From Plantago ovata (taxonomy: Eukaryota > Streptophyta > Magnoliopsida > Lamiales > Plantaginaceae), in contig CM051456.1 in assembly GCA_028274465.1 (NCBI GenBank), positions 7,379,545 to 7,443,544 of the forward strand: 64,000 bases of DNA. Direction: 5' to 3'. Positions within the stretch are counted from its first letter, which is position 1. Each line of letters opens with the position of its first letter. Shown here one piece after another: positions 35,653 to 49,716 of this stretch. The translations under genes were made by a program, and so were the position numbers. The notes beneath the pieces were generated by a model. The model was not told where the DNA came from. It saw only the letters and a program-made list of their open reading frames with translations, and made no database searches.

Positions 35653-36114
35653 CCAAATTTTTTTTTACCATAATAATAATAATAGAGATAAACACATTGA
35701 CTAGTAAAGCACATAGCAGGACGTATTATATAACATAATTTTGGGAAAACTTTGATAACAAATTATTTGTATCAAAATTCACTGACCTTGAGAAAAAAGT
35801 AAATCTTCCGGTGGACCTAAGGACGTATAACATAATTTTCGGATTTAGGCCTCTCAGTTAAGTGCCACATTAGATGCATAATTCAAGGATCTCATTTGGG
35901 TTCGTATTCGGATACTACATAATGTAGTAATAAAAAAAGGTAATTTGTTTCGAATTAGCATCCCAGTTGGAAGAAATTAGGCTCCCAATTTGGCGAAATA
36001 TGAGAGTTCGGTGAAAGGATCAAAACTTAAACCCAAATTACAAAACTTAATCCTCTTCACACTCATCTTCCTCATCTTGGACCTTTTTCATTCAGGAGGA
36101 TAATAATACTATAG
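35653..36114. other. Promoter region of the FtsHi4-like gene
   Basis: This is AT-rich sequence just upstream of the ATG at 36115. No unambiguous TATA box was chosen and no other gene is visible. Confidence 0.4.
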
Positions 36115-39100
36115 ATGACGACCAGCTTTCTCAGTACTTGGTACCCGCCTTCAACCCGTTTCCAGTGGCGTTTCTCTACATCTCCCAAAACCCTCTGTCC
36201 TCGTAAATTATCTTTCCTCAGACACGGTCCCCGTTCCAAATCAAACTTACGCAGCATTGATGTTGTTGTTAAAAGGCGTGTAAGCGTTAAATGTTGCAGC
36301 AGCAAAGCTTCTACTTCTACCGATGCTGCTGAGCAGCTTTTCGAGGTGGTTTTCTATTTTACTTTGTTCTTGCATTTTCAATTTTCATTCACAAAGAATT
36401 ATTTATTTATTGGGTCTTTTTGGATGATTAATTGTATAACTGCTCAATGTAGTAATTGGTATTTAGATATTATTATTGTCATGGCGGGTCTTTTCTCAGT
36501 GTAGGAACGAAAATAAAAGAAAAGATGGCTTCTAAATTAATTTAGAGCAGAAACATGATTACATATTCATTATTAATAACTTTAGTACCTTAGCTCATTG
36601 GATTAAGTGCACATATAGGTTAAAAGATGTTAATTTGAAGGGTTTGGTTTGCCACTAAGTTCATTAGCATCCAATATGAACAAATTATCTTGGAGGAGTA
36701 GACATTCACCCTCACTTTTCTTTTAAACTCCACTTTGTTAAGGGGATGATCGTTTTCTAGTAACAAATATCCTACAATTCATTTTTGTGTAATGTGAGAT
36801 TGCCTGTGAATTTCGTTTTTAGTGACTCATGGTTGTCTGATTACATAAAATGATGGTGGAGATTGCCAGAAATTCAAGGAGGCTGAGAGAGAGAGGATAA
36901 GCAAGTTGGAGGAGTTTGATAGACAAGCAAATGTTCAGTTGGATAGGCAGCTCATAATGGCTTCAGAGTGGAGCAGAAAACTACTGACCATGAGGGGAAA
37001 ACTCAAAGGAACACAGTGGGACCCTATAAATGCTGCTCTCATAGACTATAGTGACTTCAAGAACCTTCTAGACTCAAACAACGTCAAGTTCATGGAGTAC
37101 GCTAATTATGGGCAGACTGTTTCAGGTTGGAATTATTGTTGGGTTTCTGTATTGCATGTTCTTCCTGATGATTTGTCTACCAGTAGCCCTAACGAAATTA
37201 ACATTCCGTGGTATAGTATTTTTATCTAATTAGACGACAACTGAATTGACGGTGGAAACACCTTAGATGATGTAATGGTGCTTATTGACTACTATATTTT
37301 GATTAGTAAATCAGCCTTTCTTTTGTCTACTGTAGATGTGTTCATAGAACATTATTAGTTGACATTTGTGCTATATGACGTCAACCACACTTAATACTAT
37401 TATATTTTTATATTTCACAGAAGCATGTAAAGAGCAGTTCTTTCGTCTATATACGAGTTAGACCATTTAAATTATTATCCAAGTCCAGTTTGGTTGAAGT
37501 TGTAAGCGATGCCTAGATGTTCACTTCATCTGTCTTCTATTTCAAACATTTTTTTGGTATCTATATCAGTGATTCTGCCATATTATAAAGAAGGTGAAAC
37601 TGAAGGTGATGAAGAGAAGGAAATTGTTTTCCACCGTCATGTTGTTGACAAAATGCCCATCGATTGCTGGAATGATGTTTGGAGAAAGTTGCATCAACAG
37701 CTCGAAAATGTTGATGTCCTTAACGTGAATACTGTTCCTGGAGAAGTGTATTCATCCGTGGCCACTGCAGTTTTGTGGTCTATGAGACTTGCTCTTTCTG
37801 TTGCTCTATATGTTTGGATAGATAATAAGATGAGACCAATTTATTCAAAATTAATCCCCTGCGATCTTGGCACTCCTCCTAAGAGGCAACCAATGCAGCC
37901 GCTCCAGCAGCAGTCTCTTGGGGCATTAGGGAAGAGTCGGTGAGTTGAATTGTACTTTGGTCCTTCATTTACTTTAGATTATATTTTATGCTGTCTTCTG
38001 CTTGCACATGATATGTCTGTTACACATGCATTGTGCATATATATGCACACACATCATATGTGTGATACGCATGCATCTTCTGCTCAATTACCAACGGAAA
38101 CTCTTATTCTTTAGTTCTTTCTTTTTTGGGGGGTTGGGGCGGTAGATCTAATAATCTAATTTGAAAGTTGGTATAGTAGTTAAAGATTAGAATGCAAATA
38201 AATAGAAGAAATTTACAGTTGATATGATGTAGCCTAGAATCTAGATGTTGACAAAGCATGGAGAGAAGTAGCTGGCCATGTGTTTTCATTATGTATTTGA
38301 TGTGTGTGTGGAAAATTTATGTACAGACAATGCCGGTGGCGAGGTAGAAATCATGTAATAAAAATGTTTGAGTAGGTTTTGGCATTTTGATAGGAGAATG
38401 AGTGAGATAAGGATCAGAGACTATGCAGATCCAAGTACTGAATCAGTTCAGAGTTTGGATCAGAATTCATTTGCATGTTTAATGTGCACAATTAGAAACT
38501 GGTGATTAGTCTCAAAAGAATATGAGAAATTCCCATTGGAGGCGTACTAGTAAGAATACATATCGAACTTGGAATTTTTGCACTCACAAGTGTAAGTTTA
38601 CTTCCAGAGATACCTTGGCTATTCTTGATATTATAATTTCTGAATAATATACCATGTGATGATTATAATCAAATATTTACTCACCCGGCTTTACCACTGA
38701 TATAAAATAGTAATCTGTAGTGGCTGCTTTAACAAACTAGGCTTGCTTTTCTTTCTTTCTTTCTTTTTATTTTTTTAAGTCGAGTTTCAAATGATGCCCT
38801 TACTCAGCCTAGCAAAATAAGCAAATCCCATCTCTTTTCTTTCATTGACACACTCACACAACTGTGGCTGTGTGCTATTGATCTACTTTAAAGTTTCACC
38901 TGCTCCCATCCTGTCAGTGGTAAGATTCATGCTTTCAAATTGCTCAAGTTTTGTTAATTTTTCCCCAAGAACAGCGACTTAGGATTATGACTTGAACCTT
39001 TACCTAAGGTTGAGTTTTTATTTGTATTATGCACACCGTTAATACTACTATTACATAACCTATTTAACAAGCATATACAATATTTTGAATTGTGTCCAAT

Positions 39101-42100
39101 CTGCTGTCCGCTTTCCTACTATCCCAGTTTTGGGGTTGGCGGCCCATGCTGCTATCTGGCTTTGTGTTTTGTTTGTTGGGAGGGTGTGTGTTAGAATCTT
39201 TAGATCCATGACATTTTGATCAGGGAAGTGATTCGAAGTGATGCTGTAGTTATTATTCGACATAATAAATCTTTCATGTGCTGGGTTTTTTATTTTTTCA
39301 TTTTTAAACCCCTAGTTACGTGCCAATATATTATATTGTTTGATCCCTGTTTATAAACTCAGTGGAACCTTTTTCTTTTTCTTTTCTTTTCTTTTCTTCT
39401 TTCCCCCTCTTGAATCGGAGAAATAAACAAAAGGATTGGCAGTAACTTTTTAGTTGAATTCAATTTTGGCTTATTTTGTGCGGTTGTAAAACAACATGTC
39501 TGTTAATTTAATGCACAATGTTTTCTTTGCAAATCTTTCCCAAATGCTCAGTAAATTCCTGTAAGTACATCCAATTAATATTTTCATGAGGACAGTCTGC
39601 TGGATCGCAAGATAATATTTTGATTTCACGTAAAATGCAACAACGTATTCTGATCCTCGTAAGCTAATTTACATTTCATCATACCAGGGCAAAGTTCATA
39701 TCAGCTGAAGAGAAAACAGGTGTTACTTTTGATGATTTTGCTGGCCAAGAATACATCAAGAGAGAGCTACAAGAGATTGTTCGTATTCTAAAGAATGAGG
39801 AGGAGTTTCAAAACAAGGGTATCTATTGCCCTAAAGGTGTGCTTCTTCATGGTCCTCCTGGAACTGGTAAAACACTTCTGGCGAAAGCCATAGCTGGTGA
39901 GGCTGGTCTTCCTTTTTTTGCTGCTAATGGCACAGATTTTGTAGAGGTGAGATGTCCCTTTGTTTCATTGTTTAATATACTCTTTAAGTTATATAATGCC
40001 TTCACGTAGAGTTATTTAAGAAATAGGTAAAAACATGTATTATCGACTATGTTTAATTCTGTACCAAATACTTGAATTCATGAGCCACATGAGAAAGGGG
40101 TAGGTGGTATTGGGAATAACTTTTTTTTTTTTTGAAACGGGTATTGGGAATAACTTTATTAGCACAACGAGCTGATTGCTGTCTCATTTTCCATCTATGT
40201 ATTTGACTTGTTATGTAGCTAGTTGTTTTTCATCCTGATTCCTGTGAACTCAAGTTGGAGACTTGGCAGTGCAGTCTGCACCTCTTGCTATATGTGTGTG
40301 TGTGTGTGTGTAGTCCCAATTTGTAGTCATTTTTATTTCTCACTTTGACCCATCTTTACATGCATCTGGAATATAACTTTTAATAGATCTTCATCAAGTA
40401 TAATTCATCGTCCATCAGCGTAACTTTTAGTTTACTATGCGACATTTGAATATTTTATGCTTGAGTTAAGACATGATATTTGGTGTTTACTTATATTCTA
40501 TACCTCAATAACGCTAGACTACCTCAATAACTAAAACTTAGTCCTTTCTTATTATAAGTAATGAAATTCTTTGAAGAGCGAAGATTGTAAATACCTTCTT
40601 TTGTCTACAGATGTTTGTTGGGGTTGCAGCTTCACGTGTGAAAGATCTTTTTGCTAGTGCGAGATCATTTGCCCCTTCCATCATTTTCATTGATGAGATA
40701 GATGCAATCGGCAGTAAACGCGGTGGTCCTGATATTGGTGGGGTATGACTGCTCATTTTTTAATGCAAATTTCTCTTCCACCCCTTTCCTGTCTATATAC
40801 AAATGATCCATGATACCAAGGCTTAAGATGTAAATATCCTGAGAGAGTAACAGTTGTCATTCTTCAGTGACATGGTAAATCATATTTCTGAAAACAATAG
40901 GAACCTCAACTGCTTTCTATCAAATAGTACTGGCTCACAGTTTGGCGTTGGTTCTCACACGGCTTGGACCTCTTTTATTGTTACATGGCTTGGAGCAAAA
41001 GAGGTCAAAGCTAAAGGAACCCCAATTAAATAGATAGGACAAAACTTTGCCAGCCCAAAACCAAAATGAAGGGAGCGGGGTAGGCTGATAGTGACAGATC
41101 TGGTGACAAGGTGAATCTGCATGCTCTCTGCCATTGAATTTTACCAAAGTCCAAACCATGCTCTCTGCCAATGGATGTCCACTGAATGTCTAACTTTCAA
41201 GTCAATCTACTGATCCTTAGAGCCATGAAATTTTGATGATTATTACTATGAACCTATATTACATTAAGTGTGCTAAAAGTGCATGCTGATTGTTAGGTGA
41301 TTCTGGTAAAAAGTGATCTTAGATAAAAGCAGCAAATCAGCTGTGTGATCTTAGATAAAAGCAGCAAATCAGCTATTAACATTTGCTTTCAGTCTTTGCA
41401 CTTATCTTCATGTTATTGGGGGTTTCATCAATATAGTTGATGTATTCACATATACTTCTCCTGAGTGGACATCAATCGTGATTCGTGCATTTGGGCCTCT
41501 TTTCATATAGAATATCAACAAGCACCCCTAGCACTCCGTTTAACTTAATGTTACACTAAATACTTTGTCAAGTCATTTCTAACTGTTTCCATTATTTTGT
41601 TTCACTAGGGAGGTGCGGAAAGGGAACAAGGACTACTTCAGATACTTACTGAGATGGATGGGTTCAAAGTATCAACACAACAGGTGTGCATTCAAAAAGA
41701 TGAATTTTCCTTTTGGAATGAAGCTATATCGATGCAAAATTGAATTGAGGAATTTTTTTTGTCAGGTATTAGTTATTGGTGCAACAAACAGGCTTGATAT
41801 TCTTGACCCCGCTCTTTTAAGAAAAGGCCGGTTTGACAAAATTGTTCGTGTTGGATTACCGTCGAAGGACGGGAGGTTGGCCATATTAAAGGTATGCTTA
41901 CATGATTCAATATGATGGATTTTAGCTAATTTTAGTAGAATCTGGTATCTGGAAACTTTCTTTTCTTTGTTCCATTGTTATGATGTTATATTAAACAGTA
42001 GATTTTACAATAATCATGTAGGTGCATGCCCGCAATAAATATTTTCGTTCAGAGGAAGAAAAGGAGACTCTACTACAGGAAATCGCGGAGCGTACCGAAG

Positions 42101-45100
42101 ATTTTACAGGAGCGGAATTGCAAAATATACTGTAAATGATGCTTTATGCTTATAGTCTAGTTTCATATTTGTCTTTAGACCAAGCTGATGGTATGAACAT
42201 AACAGAAATGAAGCTGGAATCCTGACTGCCAGAAAGGACTTAGACTACATAGGACGGGAAGAACTTCTTGAGGCATTGAAGAGGGTGAGTTTCAGCCACC
42301 TATTTTGTCTCCTATTCACCAAGAGATTATCATAACACATATTAAATTCATTATTATTGAATTTTGCAGCAAAAAGGCACTTTTGAAACGGGACAAGAAG
42401 ACAGTACTGAAGTCCCCGAAGAATTGAAACTTAGGTTGGCGTATAGAGAGGCTGCAGTTGCTATTCTTGCTTGTTCCATTCCAGACTCCTACCGTCCTTT
42501 CACTGACGTATGATCTAAAATTGGATTTTTTTTTAAAAATTTACTGTTAGTTATCAATACCCAATTAATCAAAGAAAATCAGGAATATGAAAAGTAGGAA
42601 TAATTACCCACAAAGTCCTTGAATTTCTGCTTTTTTCTTTTCTTATTTTCAGACAGATATCAATTCCATACGTAGTCATCCTAATATGCGCTACATGGAG
42701 AAACCAGGAAGAGTATTCAAGAGAAAGGAAGGTTATGTGGATACTATTGTACGTGCATGTGCTCGTAAGTTATGCCATCCTTGTTGCATCATAATGTCAT
42801 GTCTTTAAAAGTTTGCTTGATAGATGTTTGGTCGGAACTTGATCGGAGCATGTGATTGTAATTTGTAGTCAAACCTGAAACCGGTTGACCGAAAGAACTA
42901 AAAATTGGGAAGCTTCTGGTGGAATGGAGGGAATATTATTAAGATAAATCATCAATATCTGCTAGTTAATTTTAAAACACTACAGAATAGACTGGACCTT
43001 TGCATTCTTTTGTCTTTCGTAGAATTTACTTCTCCCAAGGTGCTGGTTTTCATGTATCAGTGTAATCCAGTTCTGGATTTTATAATATTAGAATGGTTAA
43101 GCTCACCAATATAGCACTGGAGAAGGATAAGAAAGCTAAGAGTAGCACCCTGATGCTTAAATTTTGTACCATCACTTCTGTATGCTCTTGTGTCCTTGCA
43201 CCTGGTGCTTTAAGGTGATAAAGACCACGTTAGATATGAATTTGGTAGGTAGCTGTAGGTGTTATAAGTTGAGAATAAGTACTTCGAGTCAATCCATCTA
43301 TCTGGCGTCTTAAAGGAGAAATCAAAGCAATGCCTGTCGAAAATTGTCAACAGATGTAATTTTTATTTTTTGTTCACACGCCTACTTGAGAGGATCTGCA
43401 GAACTTGACAATTTAAACAGTGAAACTGCATGGTTCTGTACTTAATAGTTAGTAATACATTTCGTTGACTTAAAAACTTGGTTTAACTACCACCTGCTCG
43501 AGCTTTTGTATGGTGAATTGAAAGTACCTATTTTATTGACATTAATGTCTTAAATTTATATTTTATAGCCAGAGTAATTGAAGAAGAGATATTTGGAGGT
43601 GACAATCTGTGCTGGATTTCTGCGAAATCGACATTGGAAGCTTCAAGACTATCAGAATTTTTAATTCTGCAAACGGGTATGACTGCTTTTGGGAAGGCCT
43701 TCTACAGATATCAAAATGATCTGGTGCCTAATGTAAGGATTTGGTGATTTCCAAAGTGTGTCGGTTTATTTTTAAGTTTGTAAATTGTGATGTGGTTGAA
43801 TTAATGGCCAGTTAAACATTTACAGCTTGCTGCCAAACTTGAAGCACTTCGAGAAGAATACATGCGCTATGCTGTGGAAAAATGCTCTTCTGTATTACGA
43901 GAATGCCGTCCTGCTGTGGAGAAGATAACAGGTAGAGTCTTGTACTTCTCCTTTGGCTTCTTCTTTTCCTTCTTTGACATTGTTCCTGAATATTTATGGA
44001 AATAGTTTGTGATATCTTGTTGTGAAGTGCTGATAATTTGTATACATGCTTGCACGTATTCAGATATTCTACTCGATACCGGAGAAATTAAAGCAGACCA
44101 AATTTGGACCATTTACAACACTATGCCCCGGGTACCTCAGGTATGCTGTGAACTAAATTGGCCTCTGTTTTCTGGTGTCACATACTGCATTGTATTTGTA
44201 AATTCAGTTCATTCTGTCATTTGAGGTGCAATGAGTGGCGATATGAAATGTCAAAAGCTGTTGAGAGTTGACTCCCTTTAGCGCAAAACTAGGCTTTTGG
44301 AGCAACCTCTGATTGTATATAGCTGGAGTATCTGATGGAGATATTAAAAATTTCTGGAGTTTTATGGTTGATGGTTGAAACACGAGTCACACTGGGTGGG
44401 GGGATGAAACTATCTCTATCTCGTCTATGAACATTGCAGTGGATATATACATGATTAACAGTTAGGGCCCCAGACACTTCAATAACTTTTTAAATGATCT
44501 TTCACTTCTTAAACTAAAGAAGCCTTTATTTCATTAATAAGAACCATAATAGCATTTTGAGGTTGGTTTTTAAATAGTCTGATACGTTAGCTGTCTTGGT
44601 TGTCAAATGTTACTAGAAGTTCACTCTTAAACTACAACAATCCAGCAATAGTCTTTTTCTTCTATTTTTGTCTCTGGAAGTAATATAGGTTTCAAATACT
44701 TTTCTAGGTTAGTAAGAGAATAGGAGAAATGGTCATGATGCCTTTCGCGTTCAACTAGATCAGAAGCAATATTTGCCAACAAATTGCTAACATGGAAGAG
44801 ACTGTTTCTATAGTATGATCCAGAGCAGTCATTGTCTCTCTGAAAATTAAATTAATTTTATCCCTTCCGCTGCTATACTCTAGGTAATCTTGCTAAATTC
44901 ATGTTCTCTTGTCTGTCAGCCTAATGTGAGGCCAATTGATGAATATGGAGCACTTATATATGCTGGACGTTGGGGACTCCAGGGTGTTTCACTTCCTGGG
45001 AGGGTGACTTTTGCACCTGGAAATGTTGGGTTTGCAACTTTTGGTGCGCCTCGTCCTATGGAGGTTAGTGAACAGTTCAGTTCTTCTTGTTTGTTCTCCT

Positions 45101-45388
45101 TCTTTTTGTATTTGCAAGGCTAAAGTGTTTGGTGTACATATAAGGTTCGTATAAGACACATTCCGTTCCCCCCTTCCATTGCCTTCTCTTTTTATCATTG
45201 GTTTTCATGAGCTCAAATTGAACACTTATGTTTTGATGCAGACTCAAATCATAAGTGATGACACATGGAAGTTAATAGATGGAATATGGGAGAAAAGGGT
45301 AGAGGAAATCAGGGCTGAGGCCTCCGCTGAAATCGAAGAAGAAGAGGAAGAGATACCACAGCTTTTGGTGACCAACCATTTTTTATAA
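36115..45388 (+). CDS. FTSHI4: FtsHi4-like inactive FtsH protein, chloroplast
   Basis: Sixteen exons join in frame to 841 aa: 36115-36345, 36870-37125, 37570-37939, 39688-39946, 40611-40742, 41609-41683, 41766-41891, 42022-42131, 42206-42284, 42370-42507, 42653-42764, 43569-43732, 43826-43931, 44064-44140, 44920-45063 and 45242-45388. The N terminus is Ser/Arg-rich like a plastid transit peptide. A membrane segment lies at about 225-245. The AAA domain has Walker A GPPGTGKT (341-348), Walker B IIFIDEID and the [23 protein letters not shown]. The zinc-protease HEXXH motif is replaced by REAAV (572-576), so it is an ATPase without protease activity. FtsHi4 (At5g64580, EMB3144) belongs to the Ycf2-FtsHi import motor at the inner envelope and is essential in Arabidopsis. 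Confidence 0.93.
41311..41374. repeat. 32-bp tandem repeat in an FtsHi4 intron
   Basis: Two copies of a unit containing GTGATCTTAGATAAAAGCAG lie head to tail between exons 5 and 6. Confidence 0.8.
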
Positions 45389-46086
45389 GTCATGGTCATC
45401 AACATGTATCAGGTAAGAAACAGTACTTTTCCAACCAAAACTTGGATGGCATAGCATTTTGCTGACAATTGAATGCCCCAAAAGTTCCTTACGCATGCTG
45501 CAGCTTACCACGGAATCATTTTGCATTGTTGCAGGTTCTGTCCAATTGCATATACCCTTTTGAGTGAAGCAATTTTATTACTGCACAAGAGACATCAGAC
45601 AATGAACCAATGGTGCTGCATTAGACATGATTCCAGGACCGACAAGATGCCATTTTGTAAGTTACGGTTCATGCTGAACTAGGGAACAACAACAATTATG
45701 CTAGGTCAAATAAGCGAAGAGTCAAGAATCATCGTACAACAGAAGTTACATGAATTGTTTTGGTATATTAGCCATAACGAGTACCGGGTAGGAGAAGTTG
45801 TCCTGTGTGATATAGTGCAGCTTGTTTGAGAGGCATATTATGAATAGTGGTGCGTTCCATATGTCGTGATCGTAGACTCATAGGTGTTTTTGGTGGGAGA
45901 GTTGAAGTGTAGGAATCACATATGTACTGTATTATTATGGCTTAGTGTTGGACTGTTGGTAGTATTATTACTGGGAGAGAGCAATGCACAGCACATTCAA
46001 CTTATTCAATCTGAATGAATGAATGTGTTGCTGATCGGTTTGTTAATCATTAACCTATTTACTTAAAGTTTTATTCGACTTCGGAG
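45389..46086. other. 3' UTR and flank of the FtsHi4-like gene
   Basis: Sequence after the stop includes a plausible donor (CAGGTAAGAAAC near 45413), so the 3' UTR may be spliced. No further coding exon is seen. Confidence 0.4.
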
Positions 46087-46800
46087 GGAAAAATCCCCCA
46101 AAATGTACCATAAGTTTCCTACTCCGTCCATTTTGTACCGTAATTTTGTCACTCCCACATTTTGTCCCGTAAGTTCACAAAAAATCTAATTTTTGTACCT
46201 CGAGCCAAATCAATCCGATGAACTAATATTATGGTAAATTTGAGTTTGATTCACCCCCAATTTACCATGAACTCACGAATTAGTGATAATTTTTCACTAT
46301 TTCACCGGCATTATTAACATATCTAAATAAAAATAAAACTTTTTAATTGCAGAGCATACCCCTTTGTATGACATGTTGGTGCAATCAAACAACTAAAATG
46401 GATCCGATGTATGCGATGAAGACAAAATGGATTGATCATGTGTAAATGAGAGTTATGTGTAATATAAATGTTCAATTTTTTTAATTTTTTTTTCAATGAT
46501 GCATGTGTCATACAAATGGGCATGCTCAACAATTACCTTGTTTGCTTTAAAAAAATTGATTTTATTTATTTATAAGTTAGGCGAATTAGTGAAGAATTAT
46601 CACGAATTCGCGAGTTCATAGCGAATTTGGGGTGAATCAGAATCAAAATTTCCATAATATTAGTTCGTTGGGCTAGATTTGGGCCGAAGTACAAAAATTA
46701 GATTTTTTGTAAACTTACGAGAAAAAATGTGGGAGTAACAAACTTATGGTACAAAATGGACGGAGTAGAAAACATATGGTACATTTGGAGGATTTTTTCC
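46087..46800. mobile_element. Foldback element, about 714 bp
   Basis: The left arm starts GGAAAAATCCCCCAAAATGT and the right arm ends ACATTTGGAGGATTTTTTCC. The arms pair for more than 200 bp, including ATTTTGTACCGTAA, TAGATTTTTTGT and CGAATTAGTGA on both sides. It has no coding capacity and target duplications are not clear. Confidence 0.72.
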
Positions 46801-46847
46801 ACGTTGGAGTGAGCATGTGTACAATCACTAGACACAAACATTGTGGG

Positions 46848-47117
46848 TAGGCCGGGCAATTTGGAACCGATCTATGAATTTTAATCTGATCTGGTCCAAA
46901 AACAATCTTTAGCTGATTGGGTCTAATCTAATCCGGACCAAGCTCGGTCCGGATCTGAGACCAAAATCTTTATTTGTGATGTTTTTCCAGATCCATTCCA
47001 GACCGGTCGGATCAGATCCGGCTCCAATCCGAAAATTTTCACATTGGTCCAACATAGATTCAATCCATACGAATCCGAGATCAAGGGTGGACTGGTCCGG
47101 ATCAATTGGCAGGCCTA
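46848..47117. mobile_element. hAT-like MITE, 270 bp
   Basis: The ends TAGGCCGGGCAATTTGG and, inverted, TAGGCCTGCCAATTGATC form inverted repeats. Flanking octamers ATTGTGGG and ATCGTCGG agree at six of eight positions. The interior has repeated GGTCCGGAT and ATCCGGACC motifs. Confidence 0.6.
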
Positions 47118-49584
47118 ATCGTCGGAACCACTTGGTTCGTTGATACTGTGCGTGAGTGCAGGTACTTCACTTCGTAAATATCGTGGGCTCATGGATTATT
47201 ATATAAATTAATTGAATGAACGTGATTAATCAAATATTAGTCTCTAAGAGTGGCTATATATAACTATTTACCCCATAAACCTCGATTCTACAGACTACAG
47301 TACTATTGGAATGTCACGTGCATTCATGTTTAAGTGAAAAGATGTTCATTGTTTATGTATGAAAGCTCATTGTTTATGTATCAAAGCATTTCAACTTCTA
47401 AATTCAAATTGGTTTTTCTACTTGTCATATAGATCGCCAGTATCTCCCCTTTCATACGAAGGGCAATAGTTTTATGATTTAGCCATCACATTTTTACAAT
47501 TTTCTACTGTAGGATATACAAAGTTGTAAGAAGCAACAATTAAATGAACCTGGAGTTATATAATTGTAAGCAAGCAGAGTTGTATACACAAAATGCAGAG
47601 TTCCGAGTCCAACGTGTACGAGTGGAGCCCGTAGACATTTCTTCCTCCCATACAAGATTAATCATCGCTCACACGAAATCAATTTTCACAATGGTTCGTA
47701 CTGGGATTTCCAGAAAGATCTCCCATTCTCCCTATTCCGAACTTGGGGTTACTTGGTACACAAAATCCATTCGAAATTCACGTGGTAACAGAACATATAG
47801 ACAACCTCTGATCAACAGAATGGAATATGAACAAAGGTATTATGGTTCATTTCATACTGTTCTTCTTGTTCACCACATGCACATATGGTCCAAATAATCT
47901 TAGCTGGATTTTGGACCAAACAATCATCAACAAGTTCACTTTCATCACCGCACCTTGTACTAGTTGCGCACAAGATTGATTATAAATGAGAGAGACCAAA
48001 GATTCTGTCATCATTGCACAGTAGATAGATTTTGTACATCACCAAAATTTCCAAACCATATTTATTTATAATTTTTAAAATTTTAATATTCGAAATTGTG
48101 ACACCAAAAGATTGATATTCCATATTGTGAGACGAGTCCAATAATTTGAGGCACCAAATTATATATTCCATATATTCCGTCGGAAATTAACAATCAACTG
48201 TGTCATATTTAATATGCGTATTACTTTTAAAATATATAGCTAAAAAAGGGTTAAAAGAATATAGTGGTACAAAACTATTTGTTTATGAACTTCCATTATA
48301 TTACTTTTTCAAAAATTTAACCATATATATATGGTTGTTAAATATTAACTATATTAACACAGTTGATCGTTTATGCAGTTCTAACGAGACAGTTGTTGCC
48401 TTGTTGGAGTGTGCCACCTAAAAATCATCATGCCATGAAGAATTAGTATACAATAAAATCATTAAAATGTGTAACAGACAAATGGACAATTAGACGCGGA
48501 AAGAGGGTCCAATTAATTTCTCCTTTTGTAAGATGTGACCCGTGAACTAATTTTGGTTTCTAGGCCTCGGTCCAAACGGGACTAACGAAACATCACCTTT
48601 TTATTTCTTGCCCAACACAAACAAACCTTCATTCAACTTGGACAAAATGCCAAACACTAGACAACATTTATGCTAGTACTTGATCTATTGTGACAAGTCA
48701 AAATGCTATTTTTTTTAAACGTTAAATATTATAACTACCCATACACTATTATATGAACTTTCTAAACCAACTTATTTCTCCATACCTAAATCAACATTAT
48801 ATCTTTTGCAATGACTAACCATGTTTGATAATGATGATTAATATTGTGGTTGTGACTTGTGACTTGTGAGTTTGATGTTTCAATTCGTGTTTGGGATTGT
48901 CATTCACAAGTACACATACGTGTGACATGATATATTTAAAATTTTAGTTGGTACCCGCACACAAGCGGTATAGAGTCCTGTTAAATGTATATATGAACCT
49001 AGATTTACAAAGAAGAGGGAACAATCTCACTTTACAAGTAGGAGGTGTGGGGCTCGAGTCTCAATAACATCATTAGATTTTTATCAAATTGGTCTCGTTT
49101 ATATATATGTTCATTTTAAATACAAGTTCAATTTTTTTTGCAATTAATCTCATTAATTATCATTTAGTTTAACTTTTAGATCGATTGGTAGAAAAATTCA
49201 AAATACCCGGATACTAAAATATAAATACCGAGTACCAATAAAATTAATGAGATATTAAGTGTTGGGTACAAAAATTTAAGTGCTCGGTAACAAAATTAGG
49301 GAATAATTGGTGTTGGGTACTTAAATACAATTATTTAGGTACTAATAAAACTGAAACTAATACGTAATATGTAGTAAAATTTATGATAATATTTAAATGT
49401 TAAAGTATGGATTGTTGATCTCCCTAGCATCATTTCTCCATTAGACTAGCCCGATGATTATATTAGAATAAGTTACCACCTTATACCTTGTTAAAAGTCT
49501 AATTCTCATTGGAAATTTTTTTTCACTAATAACGTTTGGAAAAAGAATGATGTGTTTCTCATTTGAAATAATAACTTAGTCATC
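47118..49584. other. Intergenic region, AT-rich
   Basis: A 117-codon open frame at 47544 has no recognisable motif or gene-like context and is not called. Around 49030-49060 GGGGCTCGAGTCTCAA resembles a pol III B box, but no A box or tail was found. The right end is the promoter of the inhibitor gene. Confidence 0.4.
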
Positions 49585-49592
49585 TATATATA
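49585..49592 (+). promoter_or_regulatory. Probable TATA box of the inhibitor gene
   Basis: CTATATATAC lies about 130 bp upstream of the ATG at 49717, fitting a leader of about 100 nt. Confidence 0.5.
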
Positions 49593-49716
49593 CAGTATAT
49601 AATGGAGACTTGACTATATATACCAAAGTACTGTTCCAAATTTCATATCTCCAGCTTGCTTACCCATTCACTCACTCATTCACACAAGCTTCAACAAAAA
49701 GTACTCAAAACCCAAA

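Noticed and set aside
47544..47897. Open frame of 117 codons in the spacer before the inhibitor gene
   Set aside because: It has no recognised motif, promoter or splice context, and could arise by chance in this length of spacer.
49000..49080. SINE suggested by GGGGCTCGAGTCTCAA
   Set aside because: Only a weak B-box-like motif is seen, with no A box, tail or target duplication.
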